Positions 17,391 through 27,265 of a stretch of 64,000 nt of DNA are shown here, one piece after another. Origin of the DNA: an uncultured Lachnospiraceae bacterium (GTDB taxonomy: Bacteria; Bacillota; Clostridia; Lachnospirales; Lachnospiraceae); assembly GCA_910585605.1 (NCBI GenBank), contig CAJUFL010000012.1, positions 1 through 64,000 of the forward strand, in the 5' to 3' direction. The translations under genes were made by a program, and so were the position numbers. Each line of letters opens with the position of its first letter. Within the stretch, counting starts at the first letter, position 1. The notes under the pieces were generated by a model, which was not told the origin of the DNA, ran no database searches, and saw nothing but the letters and a program-made list of their open reading frames with translations.

Positions 17391-18419
17391 TTATTTAGAA
17401 ATCACCAATTTCGATGATATTCCTGATTTTTGAATCAGCTTTTTATATTTTGACATTTTACTTTTGGGCAGCTTGAACCGCAAAGTTTTGGCATTCTTAT
17501 AAAATGCTTTTGATTCAATCTTTGTAATTTTTTTAGATTGGATAGTAACCTTCTCTAATTTTTTGCAGTTATAAAATGCCTTTTTTCCAATTTTCCGCAC
17601 ATTTTTACCAATTGTAACTGCTTTTATCTTCTTATTATTTTTAAACGCCTCTGGTGCAATACCGTATACTTCATATTTTTTCCCACATAAGCGAATAGTA
17701 TCCGGTATTTTCACACTGCCCTTCGCTTTTTTTGCAGCTATAACATATAAAACCGGTTTTTTCTTTTCATACTTCACTATATATTCTACTTTATTTTTGT
17801 CAAAGGAATAATCCATGGCTATAACCGCCTTACTTTGAATCTCCTGCGATACCGTTACAGACTCTGGATAGTAATAATAAGCAACCGACTTAACTTCTGC
17901 CATCGATTCTTCCACTGCTGCCAGCCTGTATGACACTTTATCAATATAGTAATCATAATGAACGCCATATCCCTGTTCTACATAATCTGCGGAAAGCTTA
18001 TAGCAGGCTACATTTTCATTATTCACTTTATATGTTATTTCTCCCTCAAATGTAAAGGCTAACGTACGATTAATATCAGCGGAGAAATCCATATTTTCAT
18101 ATGTATCAGCAATTTCAGCGTCATCCAACGGCATGAAATAATAATCTTTTCCATCGGAGATATAACTCATCTTTGACTGTTTATCAATCCATATCTCACT
18201 TCCCAACATATTCATATAAATCACTCCGGTATTCGTATCAGCTTTTACCTCTGTCAGCAATTCACCGTTTACAAGGACTCCGTTACAAATTACCTTAACC
18301 TGTTTCATTGCCCTTTCTGCTTCATTTAAAATCTCATCCGCTCTGGCATCTGCTGCCTGTACGGTTCTGCCAAATACCGCCAGCAAAACCAGCATGAATA
18401 AAACTGTCCATTTCCTCAT
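17391..18419 (-). CDS. Secreted protein with LolA-like N-domain and C-terminal leucine-rich module
   Basis: This is a 342-residue secreted protein with a signal peptide (residues 1-22, cleavage after VQA). The N-terminal 200 residues are beta-rich (DAEIADTYENMDFS and similar) and resemble lipoprotein-carrier-fold proteins such as LolA/DUF6612, a tentative call. The C-terminus (about 250-342) is a BspA-type leucine-rich module with GIAPEAFKNNKKIKAVTIG and IGKKAFYNCKKLEKVTI, ending in a lysine-rich tail. The same module ends the proteins at 54716 and 57309. The start at 18419 has GGAG at 8 nt; the longer frame lacks a ribosome site. It lies downstream of spoVG on the same strand. Confidence 0.85.
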   Translation of the reverse strand: MRKWTVLFMLVLLAVFGRTVQAADARADEILNEAERAMKQVKVICNGVLVNGELLTEVKADTNTGVIYMNMLGSEIWIDKQSKMSYISDGKDYYFMPLDDAEIADTYENMDFSADINRTLAFTFEGEITYKVNNENVACYKLSADYVEQGYGVHYDYYIDKVSYRLAAVEESMAEVKSVAYYYYPESVTVSQEIQSKAVIAMDYSFDKNKVEYIVKYEKKKPVLYVIAAKKAKGSVKIPDTIRLCGKKYEVYGIAPEAFKNNKKIKAVTIGKNVRKIGKKAFYNCKKLEKVTIQSKKITKIESKAFYKNAKTLRFKLPKSKMSKYKKLIQKSGISSKLVISK

Positions 18420-18527
18420 CCTCTCTCTCCTTTCAAAAATAAGGAGCTGTAGCAAAAAGAGAAAATCCTTCTTAATGCGACAACCCCTTACTTTCCACAT
18501 ACTATGCATCAACACATTAATATCAGG

Positions 18528-18806
18528 TTACCCAACCTGTTCATCTCCATCCAACAGAAATTTTTCGTACTCAGCCAGAATTAAAGACTGAATACGCTCT
18601 CTTGCATTCTGGTTAATCGGATGTGCGATATCCCTATAATCGCCATCTGCCGCTTTACGGCTTGGCATTGCAATAAAAAGTCCTTTTTCACCTTCTATTA
18701 CTTTGATATCATGAACTGCAAATTCATTATCCAATGTAATAGATACGATTGCTTTCATCTTACCTTCCTTTGTAACCTTCTTTAATCTGATATCCGTAAT
18801 CTCCAT
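18528..18806 (-). CDS. spoVG: SpoVG, RNA/DNA-binding regulator
   Basis: This is a 92-residue SpoVG protein. The sequence ITDIRLKKVTKEGKMKAIVSITLD, the loop VIEGEKGLFIAMPSRK and the later DIAHPINQNARERIQ are diagnostic. SpoVG binds nucleic acid and affects septation, sporulation and virulence genes in Firmicutes. AAGGGG is 7 nt before the start. It lies 49 bp downstream of glgD on the same strand. Confidence 0.97.
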   Translation of the reverse strand: MEITDIRLKKVTKEGKMKAIVSITLDNEFAVHDIKVIEGEKGLFIAMPSRKAADGDYRDIAHPINQNARERIQSLILAEYEKFLLDGDEQVG

Positions 18807-18855
18807 TATTACACCCCTTTGTACTCATAATATTATTATTTCTCCAGAAAAGGTC

Positions 18856-19980
18856 TTATAACGCATAGCGGAAATTCTTCTCCACGACAACTTTAATCTG
18901 TCCTGGTTCCGCAGTATGAATCGTGTTTGCCCGCAATGTATCACGACTTTCTACTATACAATTCTCAATAACGGAATTATCCCCAATGTGCACGTCGTTT
19001 AAAATTATTGAATTGCGAATCACACAATTATTACCTACATATACCTTCTTAAACAATACCGAATTCTCTACCGTACCATTAACGATACATCCACTGGCAA
19101 TCAAGCTGTTATTTACTACTGCATCCCCATTATACTTTGCCGGTGGCAGATCATCTACCTTAGAATACACGTCCGGATATTGTCTGAAGAAATAGTCTCT
19201 AATATCTTTCTTTAGAAAATCCATGTTTGTCTTAAAATAGGAATCAATTGTTCCGATATTACGCCAATAAGAATCCATCTTATACGCATATATCTTCTTG
19301 ACATTCTTATAACGAATCAGAATATCCTTTACAAAATCCGTTCTACCTTCCTTTGCACAGGCTTCTAACAGTTCAATCAACTGTCTTCTTCTGATTACAT
19401 ATACACCAATAGATGCCGTTGATGTCTGTGCCACTAACGGTTTTTCTTCAAAATCCAATACCTGCATATCATCATTGCATTTGACAACACCAAAACGGCT
19501 TACATCATCATCTTCCGGATCAATATCCTTACAGACAATCGTGATATCGGCACCTTTTTTGATATGTTCTTCCAAAACCTTGTTATAATCTAACTTATAA
19601 ACACCGTCACCGCTCGCAATCACAACATAAGGCTCATGGCTGTCCTTTAAAAAGTTAATATTCTGATAAAGAGCATCTGCTGTACCCTGATACCATGTAT
19701 TATTAGCCGTAGTGATCGTTGGTGTAAACACATACAGACCACCCTGCTTTCTACCAAAATCCCACCATTTTGATGAGTTCAAATGCTCATTTAAAGAACG
19801 CGAATTATACTGTGTAAATACAGCGACCTTCTGGATATGGGAGTTACTCATATTACTTAATGAAAAATCAATTGCACGGTAACTTCCTGTTACAGGCATT
19901 GCCGCTACTGCTCTCTTTGCAGATAACTCTCCCATTCTGCTGCTGTTACCGCCTGCTAAAATTATTCCGATTGCTCTCAT
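18856..19980 (-). CDS. glgD: Glucose-1-phosphate adenylyltransferase subunit GlgD
   Basis: This 374-residue protein is the GlgD partner of GlgC. In Firmicutes GlgD is catalytically weak alone and activates GlgC in an ADP-glucose pyrophosphorylase heterotetramer for glycogen synthesis. Seen here are the nucleotidyltransferase fold and the C-terminal left-handed beta-helix repeats (VYVGNNCVIRNSIILNDV). The N-terminal loop reads LAGGNSSRMGELSAKRAVAAMPV instead of the GlgC GGGxGSRL loop, the usual GlgD change. Its ATG overlaps the glgC stop by 4 bp, so translation is coupled. Confidence 0.96.
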   Translation of the reverse strand: MRAIGIILAGGNSSRMGELSAKRAVAAMPVTGSYRAIDFSLSNMSNSHIQKVAVFTQYNSRSLNEHLNSSKWWDFGRKQGGLYVFTPTITTANNTWYQGTADALYQNINFLKDSHEPYVVIASGDGVYKLDYNKVLEEHIKKGADITIVCKDIDPEDDDVSRFGVVKCNDDMQVLDFEEKPLVAQTSTASIGVYVIRRRQLIELLEACAKEGRTDFVKDILIRYKNVKKIYAYKMDSYWRNIGTIDSYFKTNMDFLKKDIRDYFFRQYPDVYSKVDDLPPAKYNGDAVVNNSLIASGCIVNGTVENSVLFKKVYVGNNCVIRNSIILNDVHIGDNSVIENCIVESRDTLRANTIHTAEPGQIKVVVEKNFRYAL

Positions 19981-21251
19981 GCTAAGTCACCTACCTTTAT
20001 CAAACTAGAACCACTCTTTAACAATCTGTCTGGATATTCTGAATTCTCTGTAGGTCCAAAGATAGCTGTATTCTTACCAACCTTTACACCATCCGGAATC
20101 GTAGAATTCTCTCCGATGGTAACAAGACCAAAGGAATAAATATGCGGAGCCATATCATTCGGTGCTTCCTCTCCCACACCAAGCTCAACATTCTTTCCTA
20201 CCTGTACATTCTCTGCTATAATCGCCTTATTTACCACAGCGCCTTCACCGATGGTGGTTCCATTCATGATAATAGAGTCTTTCACAACAGCACCCTTTTC
20301 AATCGTTACACCTGAACCAATTACACAATGGCTGACCTCTCCGTAAACTTCTGTTCCTTCACCGACAATACTCTCTGTAACCGTTCCGGCTTCATCAATG
20401 TACTGCGGAGGTAAAATATCGCTCTTAGTATAAATTCTCCAGAACTCTTCATATAAATTAAACTCCGGAATGATATCAACCAGCTCCATATTGGCTTCCC
20501 AATAAGAACCAAGTGTTCCTACATCTTTCCAATATCCCTTGAAATCATAAGCAGCTACTTTCGCTCCCTGTTCATGACAATGTGGAATGATGTGTTTACC
20601 GAAATCACAGGAAGGAACATCTTTTAATTCCTGCAAAGCTGCCTTCAATACACTCCACTTGAAGATGTAGATACCCATAGAAGCTTTGTTACTTCTCGGT
20701 TTTTCCGGCTTTTCTTCAAATTCCTGAATAACACCATTCCCATCTGTGATTACAACACCAAAGCGGCTTGCCTCTTCCATCGGTACTTCATATGTTGCAA
20801 GTGTAATGTCTGCTTCCATAGACTTATGATAATCCAGCATTACTTCATAATCCATCTTATAAATATGATCACCTGATAAAATCAGTACATATTCAGGATT
20901 ATAGTAATCAATATATTCCAGATTCTGGTATATTGCATTCGCTGTACCGGTATACCACTGACTGTTACTGCTCTTCTCGTACGGTGGCAGTACCGTTACA
21001 CCGCCTATGCTACGATCTAAGTCCCAAGGGATACCTATTCCGATATGCTGGTTTAATCGAAGTGGTCTATATTGTGTCAATACACCTACTGTATCAATTC
21101 CCGAGTTAATACAGTTACTAAGAGGAAAGTCTATAATCTTATACTTTCCACCAAAGGCAACTGCAGGCTTAGCAAGTTTTGAGGTAAGTACGCCGAGTCT
21201 GCTTCCCTGTCCTCCAGCTAATAGCATAGCTATCATTTCTTTCTTAATCAT
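19977..21251 (-). CDS. glgC: Glucose-1-phosphate adenylyltransferase GlgC
   Basis: GlgC makes ADP-glucose from glucose-1-phosphate and ATP, the committed step of bacterial glycogen synthesis. The 424-residue product has the loop MLLAGGQGSRLGVLTSKLAKPAV, the substrate motif FPLSNCINSGI, GTANAIYQN, LSGDHIYKMDY and EEKPEKPRSNKASMGIY, followed by a beta-helix domain. AAAGGGGTG precedes the ATG. It is first of the glgC-glgD pair and is divergent from asnS across 394 bp. Confidence 0.98.
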   Translation of the reverse strand: MIKKEMIAMLLAGGQGSRLGVLTSKLAKPAVAFGGKYKIIDFPLSNCINSGIDTVGVLTQYRPLRLNQHIGIGIPWDLDRSIGGVTVLPPYEKSSNSQWYTGTANAIYQNLEYIDYYNPEYVLILSGDHIYKMDYEVMLDYHKSMEADITLATYEVPMEEASRFGVVITDGNGVIQEFEEKPEKPRSNKASMGIYIFKWSVLKAALQELKDVPSCDFGKHIIPHCHEQGAKVAAYDFKGYWKDVGTLGSYWEANMELVDIIPEFNLYEEFWRIYTKSDILPPQYIDEAGTVTESIVGEGTEVYGEVSHCVIGSGVTIEKGAVVKDSIIMNGTTIGEGAVVNKAIIAENVQVGKNVELGVGEEAPNDMAPHIYSFGLVTIGENSTIPDGVKVGKNTAIFGPTENSEYPDRLLKSGSSLIKVGDLA

Positions 21252-21645
21252 AATGTCACCCCTTTACGCAAGATATGTGTTAATTATAACATTGAACATA
21301 GAAAAATAAAAGATTTTTTATGCAAATTTACATATCATTTCTTATTTTTGGTAATTTTCTCACCAAAATCATATTTTCCAATGCAGTTTCTTTATTTTCA
21401 TGTCGTTTTTTTACCTATATTTTAGATGTTTTGCACAATTCAAACCGTTTATCAAAAAACATTTATCATTCAATTTGAATATCCTATTACCTTTTTTTAA
21501 TGCATTTTACCGAAAATCCCATTACATCCCGCATATCTTTGTATTCTCTCCAATAATTCCAATCTTCTTATGGAACATTTTGGATAAATGGGGTATAGTA
21601 AAAGCATCCGATTAAAATTTTTCAGAGAAAGGATTGATATAAGCC
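21252..21645. other. Divergent promoter region glgC/asnS
   Basis: This is an AT-rich region of 394 bp. Reverse-strand TATAAT lies at about 21280 for glgC. No T-box signature (AGGGTGGNACCGCG) is present, although aminoacyl-tRNA synthetase genes often have one. No gene is visible; the frame at 21400-21615 lacks a ribosome site. Confidence 0.5.
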
Positions 21646-23037
21646 ATGAATATGATTCAGATGAAGGAAGTGTTTACCAAAAGCCATTCATATGCCGATA
21701 AAGAAATCACCATCTGCGGCTGGGTAAAAAGCAATCGAAATTCCAAAACCTTTGGGTTTATCACATTGAACGACGGGACTTCATTTTCCCCCATACAGGT
21801 AGTCTATGATGAAAAACTCTCTAACTTTCCGGTTATTAGCAAAATCAACGTAGGTGCTGCCTTAATCGTAACCGGAACTTTGATACTCACTCCGGAAGCA
21901 AAACAGCCATTCGAAATTCAGGCATCAGAAATCACGATAGAAGGGGACTGTACCAGCGACTATCCCCTTCAGAAAAAACGCCACAGTTTTGAATATCTGA
22001 GAACTATTTCGCATTTAAGACCCCGGACAAATACCTTTCAGGCGGTTTTTCGCGTGCGTTCTCTGGCTGCTTTTGCCATTCACAAATTTTTTCAGGAGCA
22101 GAATTTCATTTATGTTCATACCCCGCTTATAACCGGAAGTGATTGCGAAGGTGCCGGTGAAATGTTCCGGGTGACTACATTAGACCCTGCTGCCCCGCCG
22201 CTTACAGAGGATGGTTTGGTTGATTATAAAGAAGATTTTTTTGGTAAAATGACCTCCTTAACTGTCAGTGGTCAGCTAAACGGAGAAACCTATGCTCAGG
22301 CATTTCGCAACATATACACCTTCGGCCCTACTTTCCGGGCAGAAAACTCCAATACCACCAGACATGCCGCCGAATTCTGGATGATTGAACCCGAAATTGC
22401 TTTTGCGGATCTCTACGATGACATGCAGCTGGCAGAAGCCATGTTAAAATATATTATTGCTTATGTCATGGAACAGGCACCGGAGGAAATACAATTTTTT
22501 AACAGCTATGTGGACAAAAACCTTTTGGAACGGCTGAACCACGTAGTACACTCTGATTTCGGACATGTAACCTACACGGAAGCTGTCAACCTTTTGGAAC
22601 CGCATAATGACCAGTTTGAATATAAAGTAAGCTGGGGCTGTGACCTTCAGACTGAACATGAACGCTATCTTACCGAAACCATATTCCAGCGGCCTGTCTT
22701 TGTAACAGACTATCCAAAAGAAATTAAAGCATTTTATATGAAACTAAATGAGGATGGTAAAACGGTTGCGGCCATGGACTGCCTTGTCCCCGGAATTGGA
22801 GAAATTATTGGGGGAAGCCAGCGGGAAAATGACTACGACAAACTGGCTGCCCGTATGAAAGAATGCGATCTGAAAGAAGAAGATTACCGCTTCTACCTCG
22901 ACCTTAGAAAATACGGTTCCACACGCCATGCAGGATTCGGATTGGGTTTTGAACGCCTAATTATGTATATTACGGGAATGGGGAATATCAGAGATGTCAT
23001 TCCCTTTCCACGAACCGTTAATAATTGTGAACTGTAA
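21646..23037 (+). CDS. asnS: Asparaginyl-tRNA synthetase
   Basis: This is a 463-residue class IIb aminoacyl-tRNA synthetase that charges tRNA(Asn) directly. The N-terminal OB-fold binds the anticodon (ITICGWVKSNRNSKTFGFI). The class II motifs are seen in TFRAENSNTTRHAAEFWMIEPE (motif 2) and GFGLGFERLIMYITG (motif 3), with the ending RDVIPFPRT. Length is normal. AGAAAGGA precedes the ATG at 11 nt; a second ATG two codons on is possible. A bidirectional terminator follows. Confidence 0.98.
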   Translation: MNMIQMKEVFTKSHSYADKEITICGWVKSNRNSKTFGFITLNDGTSFSPIQVVYDEKLSNFPVISKINVGAALIVTGTLILTPEAKQPFEIQASEITIEGDCTSDYPLQKKRHSFEYLRTISHLRPRTNTFQAVFRVRSLAAFAIHKFFQEQNFIYVHTPLITGSDCEGAGEMFRVTTLDPAAPPLTEDGLVDYKEDFFGKMTSLTVSGQLNGETYAQAFRNIYTFGPTFRAENSNTTRHAAEFWMIEPEIAFADLYDDMQLAEAMLKYIIAYVMEQAPEEIQFFNSYVDKNLLERLNHVVHSDFGHVTYTEAVNLLEPHNDQFEYKVSWGCDLQTEHERYLTETIFQRPVFVTDYPKEIKAFYMKLNEDGKTVAAMDCLVPGIGEIIGGSQRENDYDKLAARMKECDLKEEDYRFYLDLRKYGSTRHAGFGLGFERLIMYITGMGNIRDVIPFPRTVNNCEL

Positions 23038-23050
23038 ATCAAAAGTTTTT

Positions 23051-23102
23051 ATTAAAAATAGCTGCCGCATCAAATCTTCCTTCATGCGGCAGCCATTTTT
23101 TA
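23051..23102. terminator. Bidirectional terminator between asnS and the chemoreceptor
   Basis: GCTGCCGCAT pairs with ATGCGGCAGC around a 13-nt loop, with ATTTTTT on the forward side and TTTTTAAT on the reverse side. It serves two convergent genes. Confidence 0.92.
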
Positions 23103-23114
23103 ATTATATTCCTG

Positions 23115-24806
23115 CTATAACTGGAAAGTCCCAACTGTTTCTGCAATACTTCCCGCAATACCTTTTAATGATTCCGCAGCCTCTGTCACCTCATTAAAAC
23201 TGTTTGCAACTTCCGTAGTTGCCGCAGAAGTTTCTTCCGTGCTTGCTGCATTCTGCTCGGCTATGGATGAAAGATTTTCAACAACCTGTATAATCTCATC
23301 CTTCACCTCATTTAACCGGTTACTTTTTTGCTCAATGGAAGAAATTGCCCGGATAGAGGTCTCAATGCCACTGATCACTTCCTCTACAATCGCTTCTGTC
23401 TGTTCTACATTCCGGCTCTGTGCCTCGATAATATCACGAACTTTTGCCATTGTCTCCACTGCCATATTAGAATCATTGATCAGTTCATTTACCATGGCGG
23501 CAATGGAATCCGTAGAAGATCCTGACTGTTCTGCCAAATGCTGGATCTCATTGGCTACAACAGCAAATCCACGTCCCTGCTCCCCTGCCCTTGCAGCTTC
23601 AATAGATGCATTTAAGGACAGCAGATTTGTCTCTTCCGAAATATTACTTATAATATTGGTCGCTTCTTTAATCTTTTGAGAAGACTCATTCGTTCTATGG
23701 GTCTGTTTATAAATCAGTTCAATGGCATCCATAACTTCCAGATTGACTTTTTTAAGCTCTTCCAATGACTGGGTAGCCTGTGCACTGGCATTTTTCATAA
23801 TCTGCGTATTATCATTCAGCCGCTCAATCTCTTCATTGGCTGCTGTCAGCATATCTCCCATGACTACTACATTTTCTGATGCACGCACTGCATCCTTCGC
23901 CTGAGCAGTCGCCCCTTCTGCAATATCATTTACCGCATGGTCAACACTTCCTACTGTTGTCAATGTAGACTGGGCATTGCTGTCTAAGGAATCGGCAGAT
24001 GTCAGCAGATTCTGTGCATGATTGTTGACATCCTCAATGATAAACCGTAATTCATTCTTCATACCGTCTACAGCCCTGCAGAGCTCACCGATCACATCTT
24101 TTCTGTGGAGGCATTTTGATTCCAGTTCTACTGTCAGTTCACCGGCAGCAACTGCTTTCACTGCCTGCATACCCACCTCAATCGCATGACTGATGGAAAC
24201 GGCAGTCAGATTGCCAATAATCATATATGCAACAAGAAAGAACAGAATCACTTCTGCCAGAATCTTCAAAATTGCATGGAATGTTACTTCTTCCTCTGAA
24301 GCCGGGGCACCTGCAAAAATCATACCCACCGCTTCACTGGTTCCTTCCTGATAAACTGGCGTATAATAGCCATAATACTCGATTCCATCTATCTGTATAT
24401 CTTCCACAAAAACTGGTTCTCCTTTACCTAAAACCTGCTTTGTGACAGCCTCTTCTACCTGGGAACCTACAATCCGTTCTCCCTTATCGTCCAAAATAGA
24501 GGTCATAACTCTCTTATCTCCATAACAAAACGTAACATCTATCCCGGATTTTTCTTTAATGGAATCTACCAGCCCTTGTGAACCAGAAACGCTATAGTCC
24601 CCTTTAAAGACTTCCTGATCCTCTGTCTCCAGATACTCTCCCTCATTTTGTTCATATGCTGCCAGACAGGCAGTGGCAACACATTTTAAATTCTTCTCAA
24701 TATCTCCCTTTAGTTTTGATTTCACCATGGTTAATGTAAATATCATAATTGCCAAACCCATTAAAAAAATCGGAAATACTGATATCATCATAATCTTTTT
24801 TCTCAT
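23115..24806 (-). CDS. Methyl-accepting chemotaxis protein with single Cache-type sensor
   Basis: This is a 563-residue transmembrane chemoreceptor. A first helix (about 5-28) is followed by a periplasmic-facing region of roughly 150 residues of single-Cache type (EYYGYYTPVYQ...GMIFAGAP). A second helix (about 183-205) is followed by a HAMP linker and a long signalling coiled coil. The hairpin tip NLLSLNASIEAARAGEQGRGFAVVANEI interacts with CheA/CheW. AAAGGAGG lies 8 nt before the chosen ATG (24806); an upstream ATG precedes the ribosome site. No chemotaxis or flagellar genes are adjacent. The ligand is unknown. Confidence 0.94.
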   Translation of the reverse strand: MRKKIMMISVFPIFLMGLAIMIFTLTMVKSKLKGDIEKNLKCVATACLAAYEQNEGEYLETEDQEVFKGDYSVSGSQGLVDSIKEKSGIDVTFCYGDKRVMTSILDDKGERIVGSQVEEAVTKQVLGKGEPVFVEDIQIDGIEYYGYYTPVYQEGTSEAVGMIFAGAPASEEEVTFHAILKILAEVILFFLVAYMIIGNLTAVSISHAIEVGMQAVKAVAAGELTVELESKCLHRKDVIGELCRAVDGMKNELRFIIEDVNNHAQNLLTSADSLDSNAQSTLTTVGSVDHAVNDIAEGATAQAKDAVRASENVVVMGDMLTAANEEIERLNDNTQIMKNASAQATQSLEELKKVNLEVMDAIELIYKQTHRTNESSQKIKEATNIISNISEETNLLSLNASIEAARAGEQGRGFAVVANEIQHLAEQSGSSTDSIAAMVNELINDSNMAVETMAKVRDIIEAQSRNVEQTEAIVEEVISGIETSIRAISSIEQKSNRLNEVKDEIIQVVENLSSIAEQNAASTEETSAATTEVANSFNEVTEAAESLKGIAGSIAETVGTFQL

Positions 24807-24967
24807 ATGCTTCTCCTCCTTTGTCATAGTCTATTATTAAACAAATAGTACGTGTTTTGTCTATCCTTTCTTGTAAATCTGATTATACCAAGTCCCTGTT
24901 TCTTTCGCAAGCTTTAAATATTTTCCTGTATCCCTGCATTTCATGTCAGGGATATTTCTTTCATATC

Positions 24968-27025
24968 TTATAAAAACAGCGATGCGATCTGATAAAATAC
25001 TGCTGACACCAGCCATGCAGTCCCCAGCTGGATACAGACAGATATCATCGTCCATTTCCGACTCTTTGTCTCCTGTCTGATCATCGCAATCGTGGCAATA
25101 CAAGGTACATAGAGCAGGCAAAACAGCATCATGGCATAAGCATTTACCCCGGTAAATCCCTGTGCACCCAAAAGATTCACCAAAGACGCCGTTCCTGACG
25201 CAGAGGATATATTCGTTATCCCATAAAGGACACTCAAAGAAGAAACCACCACTTCTTTTGCCGCGATACCGGAAATGAGCGCCAGCACAATCTGCCAGTA
25301 ACCCAGTCCTGTCGGTTTCATAACTGGTACCAGAAACTTCCCAATGCAGGCACCAAAACTGTCCGCCATATCTTCTACCATTCCATGGAGTCCAAAGTTC
25401 ATCAGCAGCCAGACTATTACAGAAGCAACAAAAATCGTTGTTCCCGCCTTTGTAATATATTCTTTAATCTTTTCCCATACATAAATCCAGATGCTTCTCA
25501 CATTTGGCGTCTTATATTCCGGAAGTTCAATCAGCAGATTGTTTACGTGGTCAGTCTTCATAATTTTATTTAAAATCACGGAAACCAAAACTGCTGCCAC
25601 CATTCCGATTACATACATGGAAAATGCCGCAAATACTGCATACTTTCCAAAAAACATGCCTGACAGCAGTACATAAACCGGCAGCTTTGCAGAACAGCTC
25701 ATAAACGGTGTCACCATGATCGTCCTTAATCTGTCTTTCGGATTCTCCAGTGCACGGGATGCCATAACGGCAGGCACACTACAGCCAAATCCTAAAAGCA
25801 TGGGAATAAATGCCCGACCGGAAAGCCCAAGCCTGCCCATGATATGATTCATCACATAAGCGACACGGCTCATATAGCCACTGTCTTCCAAAATTGCCAG
25901 TGCCAGAAACAAAATAAAGATATTGGGAAGAAAAGACAAAATCCCCCCTACTCCCGCCAATGCTCCATCCACCACCAGAGAAATCACCCAGTCTGATACA
26001 TGACACATTGCAAGAAATCCTGCCACTGCCTCAAACAGCCAGTCCAGACCAATTTCCAGATATCCCTTCAGCCAGTCTCCTACTGTAAAGGTAAAGAAAA
26101 AGACCAGCGCCATAATACCGAGAAATACCGGCACTCCCCATATTTTATGAGTGAGAACAGCATCTATTTTATCTGTTCTTGCACTTTTTTCCGCACGGTT
26201 TACCATACATTCTTCCATGACTTCATCAATAAAATCATATTTCTGGGCAACGATATCGGACTCATAATTTTTATCTGCGATATCAGAAATCTCAACAGGA
26301 TATTTTTTGCAGACTTCGTCATCCAAAGCCAGCATCTTAATGGCATGCCAGCGCTTATTTTTCATATCAGGATAGTGTTCTTTGAGCCTGTTCTTTACTG
26401 CATCAATCTTATCTTCAATCTCATCACTGTACACCAGTACAAACTCATCATGGTGTCTGTGAATATGTTGTCCCTCACTGTGATGATGCTCTGTCTTGTC
26501 CACCGGTTTATCCTTATGATGTGCCACTGCATGCATTAAAATATTTAGTCCCGTTTTCTTTCTGGCACTGACAGGAATCGCTGGAATCCCCAGCATTTCC
26601 GGAAGGCGGTGAAGATCGATTTCCATCCCTCGTTCTTCCACAATATCCATCATGTTAAGTGCCAGCACCACTGGCTTTCCAAGTTCGATCAATTGTAAAG
26701 TCAGATAAAGATTTCTCTCAAGGGAAGAGGCATCAACCACATTCACAATAACATCCACATCATCTCCAAGAATATATTCCCTTGAAAGAGTCTCCTCCAT
26801 TGTATATGAAGTCAGGGAGTATATCCCCGGCAAGTCTACCAGCTTATAATCGTGGTCGTGGTAATGGGTATGCCCTTCCTTTTTCTCTACTGTAACACCG
26901 GGCCAGTTTGCAACCTTTAACCTTGCTCCAGTAAATGCATTAAAAAGAGACGTCTTTCCACAATTTGGATTTCCGATAAAGGCAACATTAATCATATTTC
27001 TTTGATTATTCTCATTCTTTGACAT
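24968..27025 (-). CDS. feoB: Ferrous iron transporter FeoB
   Basis: FeoB is the membrane ferrous-iron transporter with a cytosolic G-protein domain. The 685-residue product has G1 GNPNCGKTS (about 18-26), G3 DLPGIYS, G4 NMMD, and Gate/core motifs such as MLLGFGCSVPAVMASRAL and SCSAKLPVYVLL. Two His-rich segments stand out: HTHYHDHDYK in the switch region and a run of about 12 histidines after the G domain (about 167-190), which may bind metal. The start at 27025 has GGGAG at 9 nt and overlaps feoA by 14 bp. It is last in an operon with feoA and a thioesterase. Confidence 0.97.
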   Translation of the reverse strand: MSKNENNQRNMINVAFIGNPNCGKTSLFNAFTGARLKVANWPGVTVEKKEGHTHYHDHDYKLVDLPGIYSLTSYTMEETLSREYILGDDVDVIVNVVDASSLERNLYLTLQLIELGKPVVLALNMMDIVEERGMEIDLHRLPEMLGIPAIPVSARKKTGLNILMHAVAHHKDKPVDKTEHHHSEGQHIHRHHDEFVLVYSDEIEDKIDAVKNRLKEHYPDMKNKRWHAIKMLALDDEVCKKYPVEISDIADKNYESDIVAQKYDFIDEVMEECMVNRAEKSARTDKIDAVLTHKIWGVPVFLGIMALVFFFTFTVGDWLKGYLEIGLDWLFEAVAGFLAMCHVSDWVISLVVDGALAGVGGILSFLPNIFILFLALAILEDSGYMSRVAYVMNHIMGRLGLSGRAFIPMLLGFGCSVPAVMASRALENPKDRLRTIMVTPFMSCSAKLPVYVLLSGMFFGKYAVFAAFSMYVIGMVAAVLVSVILNKIMKTDHVNNLLIELPEYKTPNVRSIWIYVWEKIKEYITKAGTTIFVASVIVWLLMNFGLHGMVEDMADSFGACIGKFLVPVMKPTGLGYWQIVLALISGIAAKEVVVSSLSVLYGITNISSASGTASLVNLLGAQGFTGVNAYAMMLFCLLYVPCIATIAMIRQETKSRKWTMISVCIQLGTAWLVSAVFYQIASLFL

Positions 27026-27248
27026 TTTCTGCATCTCCCACATATATCCCCTGTGCATAGCTCTTTCCAATAGCAAACCGGGTTCCCCGCACCTTTATGA
27101 TCATAGAACCGTCACGTTTTCTGTTTACAAGCAAAATCTCTGCATCCTTTGTCATCCCAAGCATCTGCAACCGTCTTGTGACTGCTTCTTCCAGTTCCAT
27201 ATGCAAAAGCCTGTATGACTGTTTTAAACTTCCTTCCAGTAATGTCAT
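27012..27248 (-). CDS. feoA: FeoA, SH3-like accessory protein
   Basis: This is a 78-residue SH3-like protein that assists FeoB. LQMLGMTKDAEILLVNRKRDGSMIIKVRGTRFAIGKSYAQGIYV matches the FeoA beta-barrel. It lies immediately upstream of feoB with a 14-bp overlap, and 17 bp downstream of the thioesterase gene, so the three are probably cotranscribed. Confidence 0.95.
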   Translation of the reverse strand: MTLLEGSLKQSYRLLHMELEEAVTRRLQMLGMTKDAEILLVNRKRDGSMIIKVRGTRFAIGKSYAQGIYVGDAENVKE

Positions 27249-27265
27249 ATTCTATACCAGCTTTC

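Noticed and set aside
21252..21645. T-box riboswitch before asnS
   Set aside because: No AGGGTGG-type antiterminator sequence or specifier arm is visible.
24861..25121. Reverse-strand 86-codon frame downstream of the feoB end
   Set aside because: It overlaps the last part of feoB in another frame and lacks a ribosome site.
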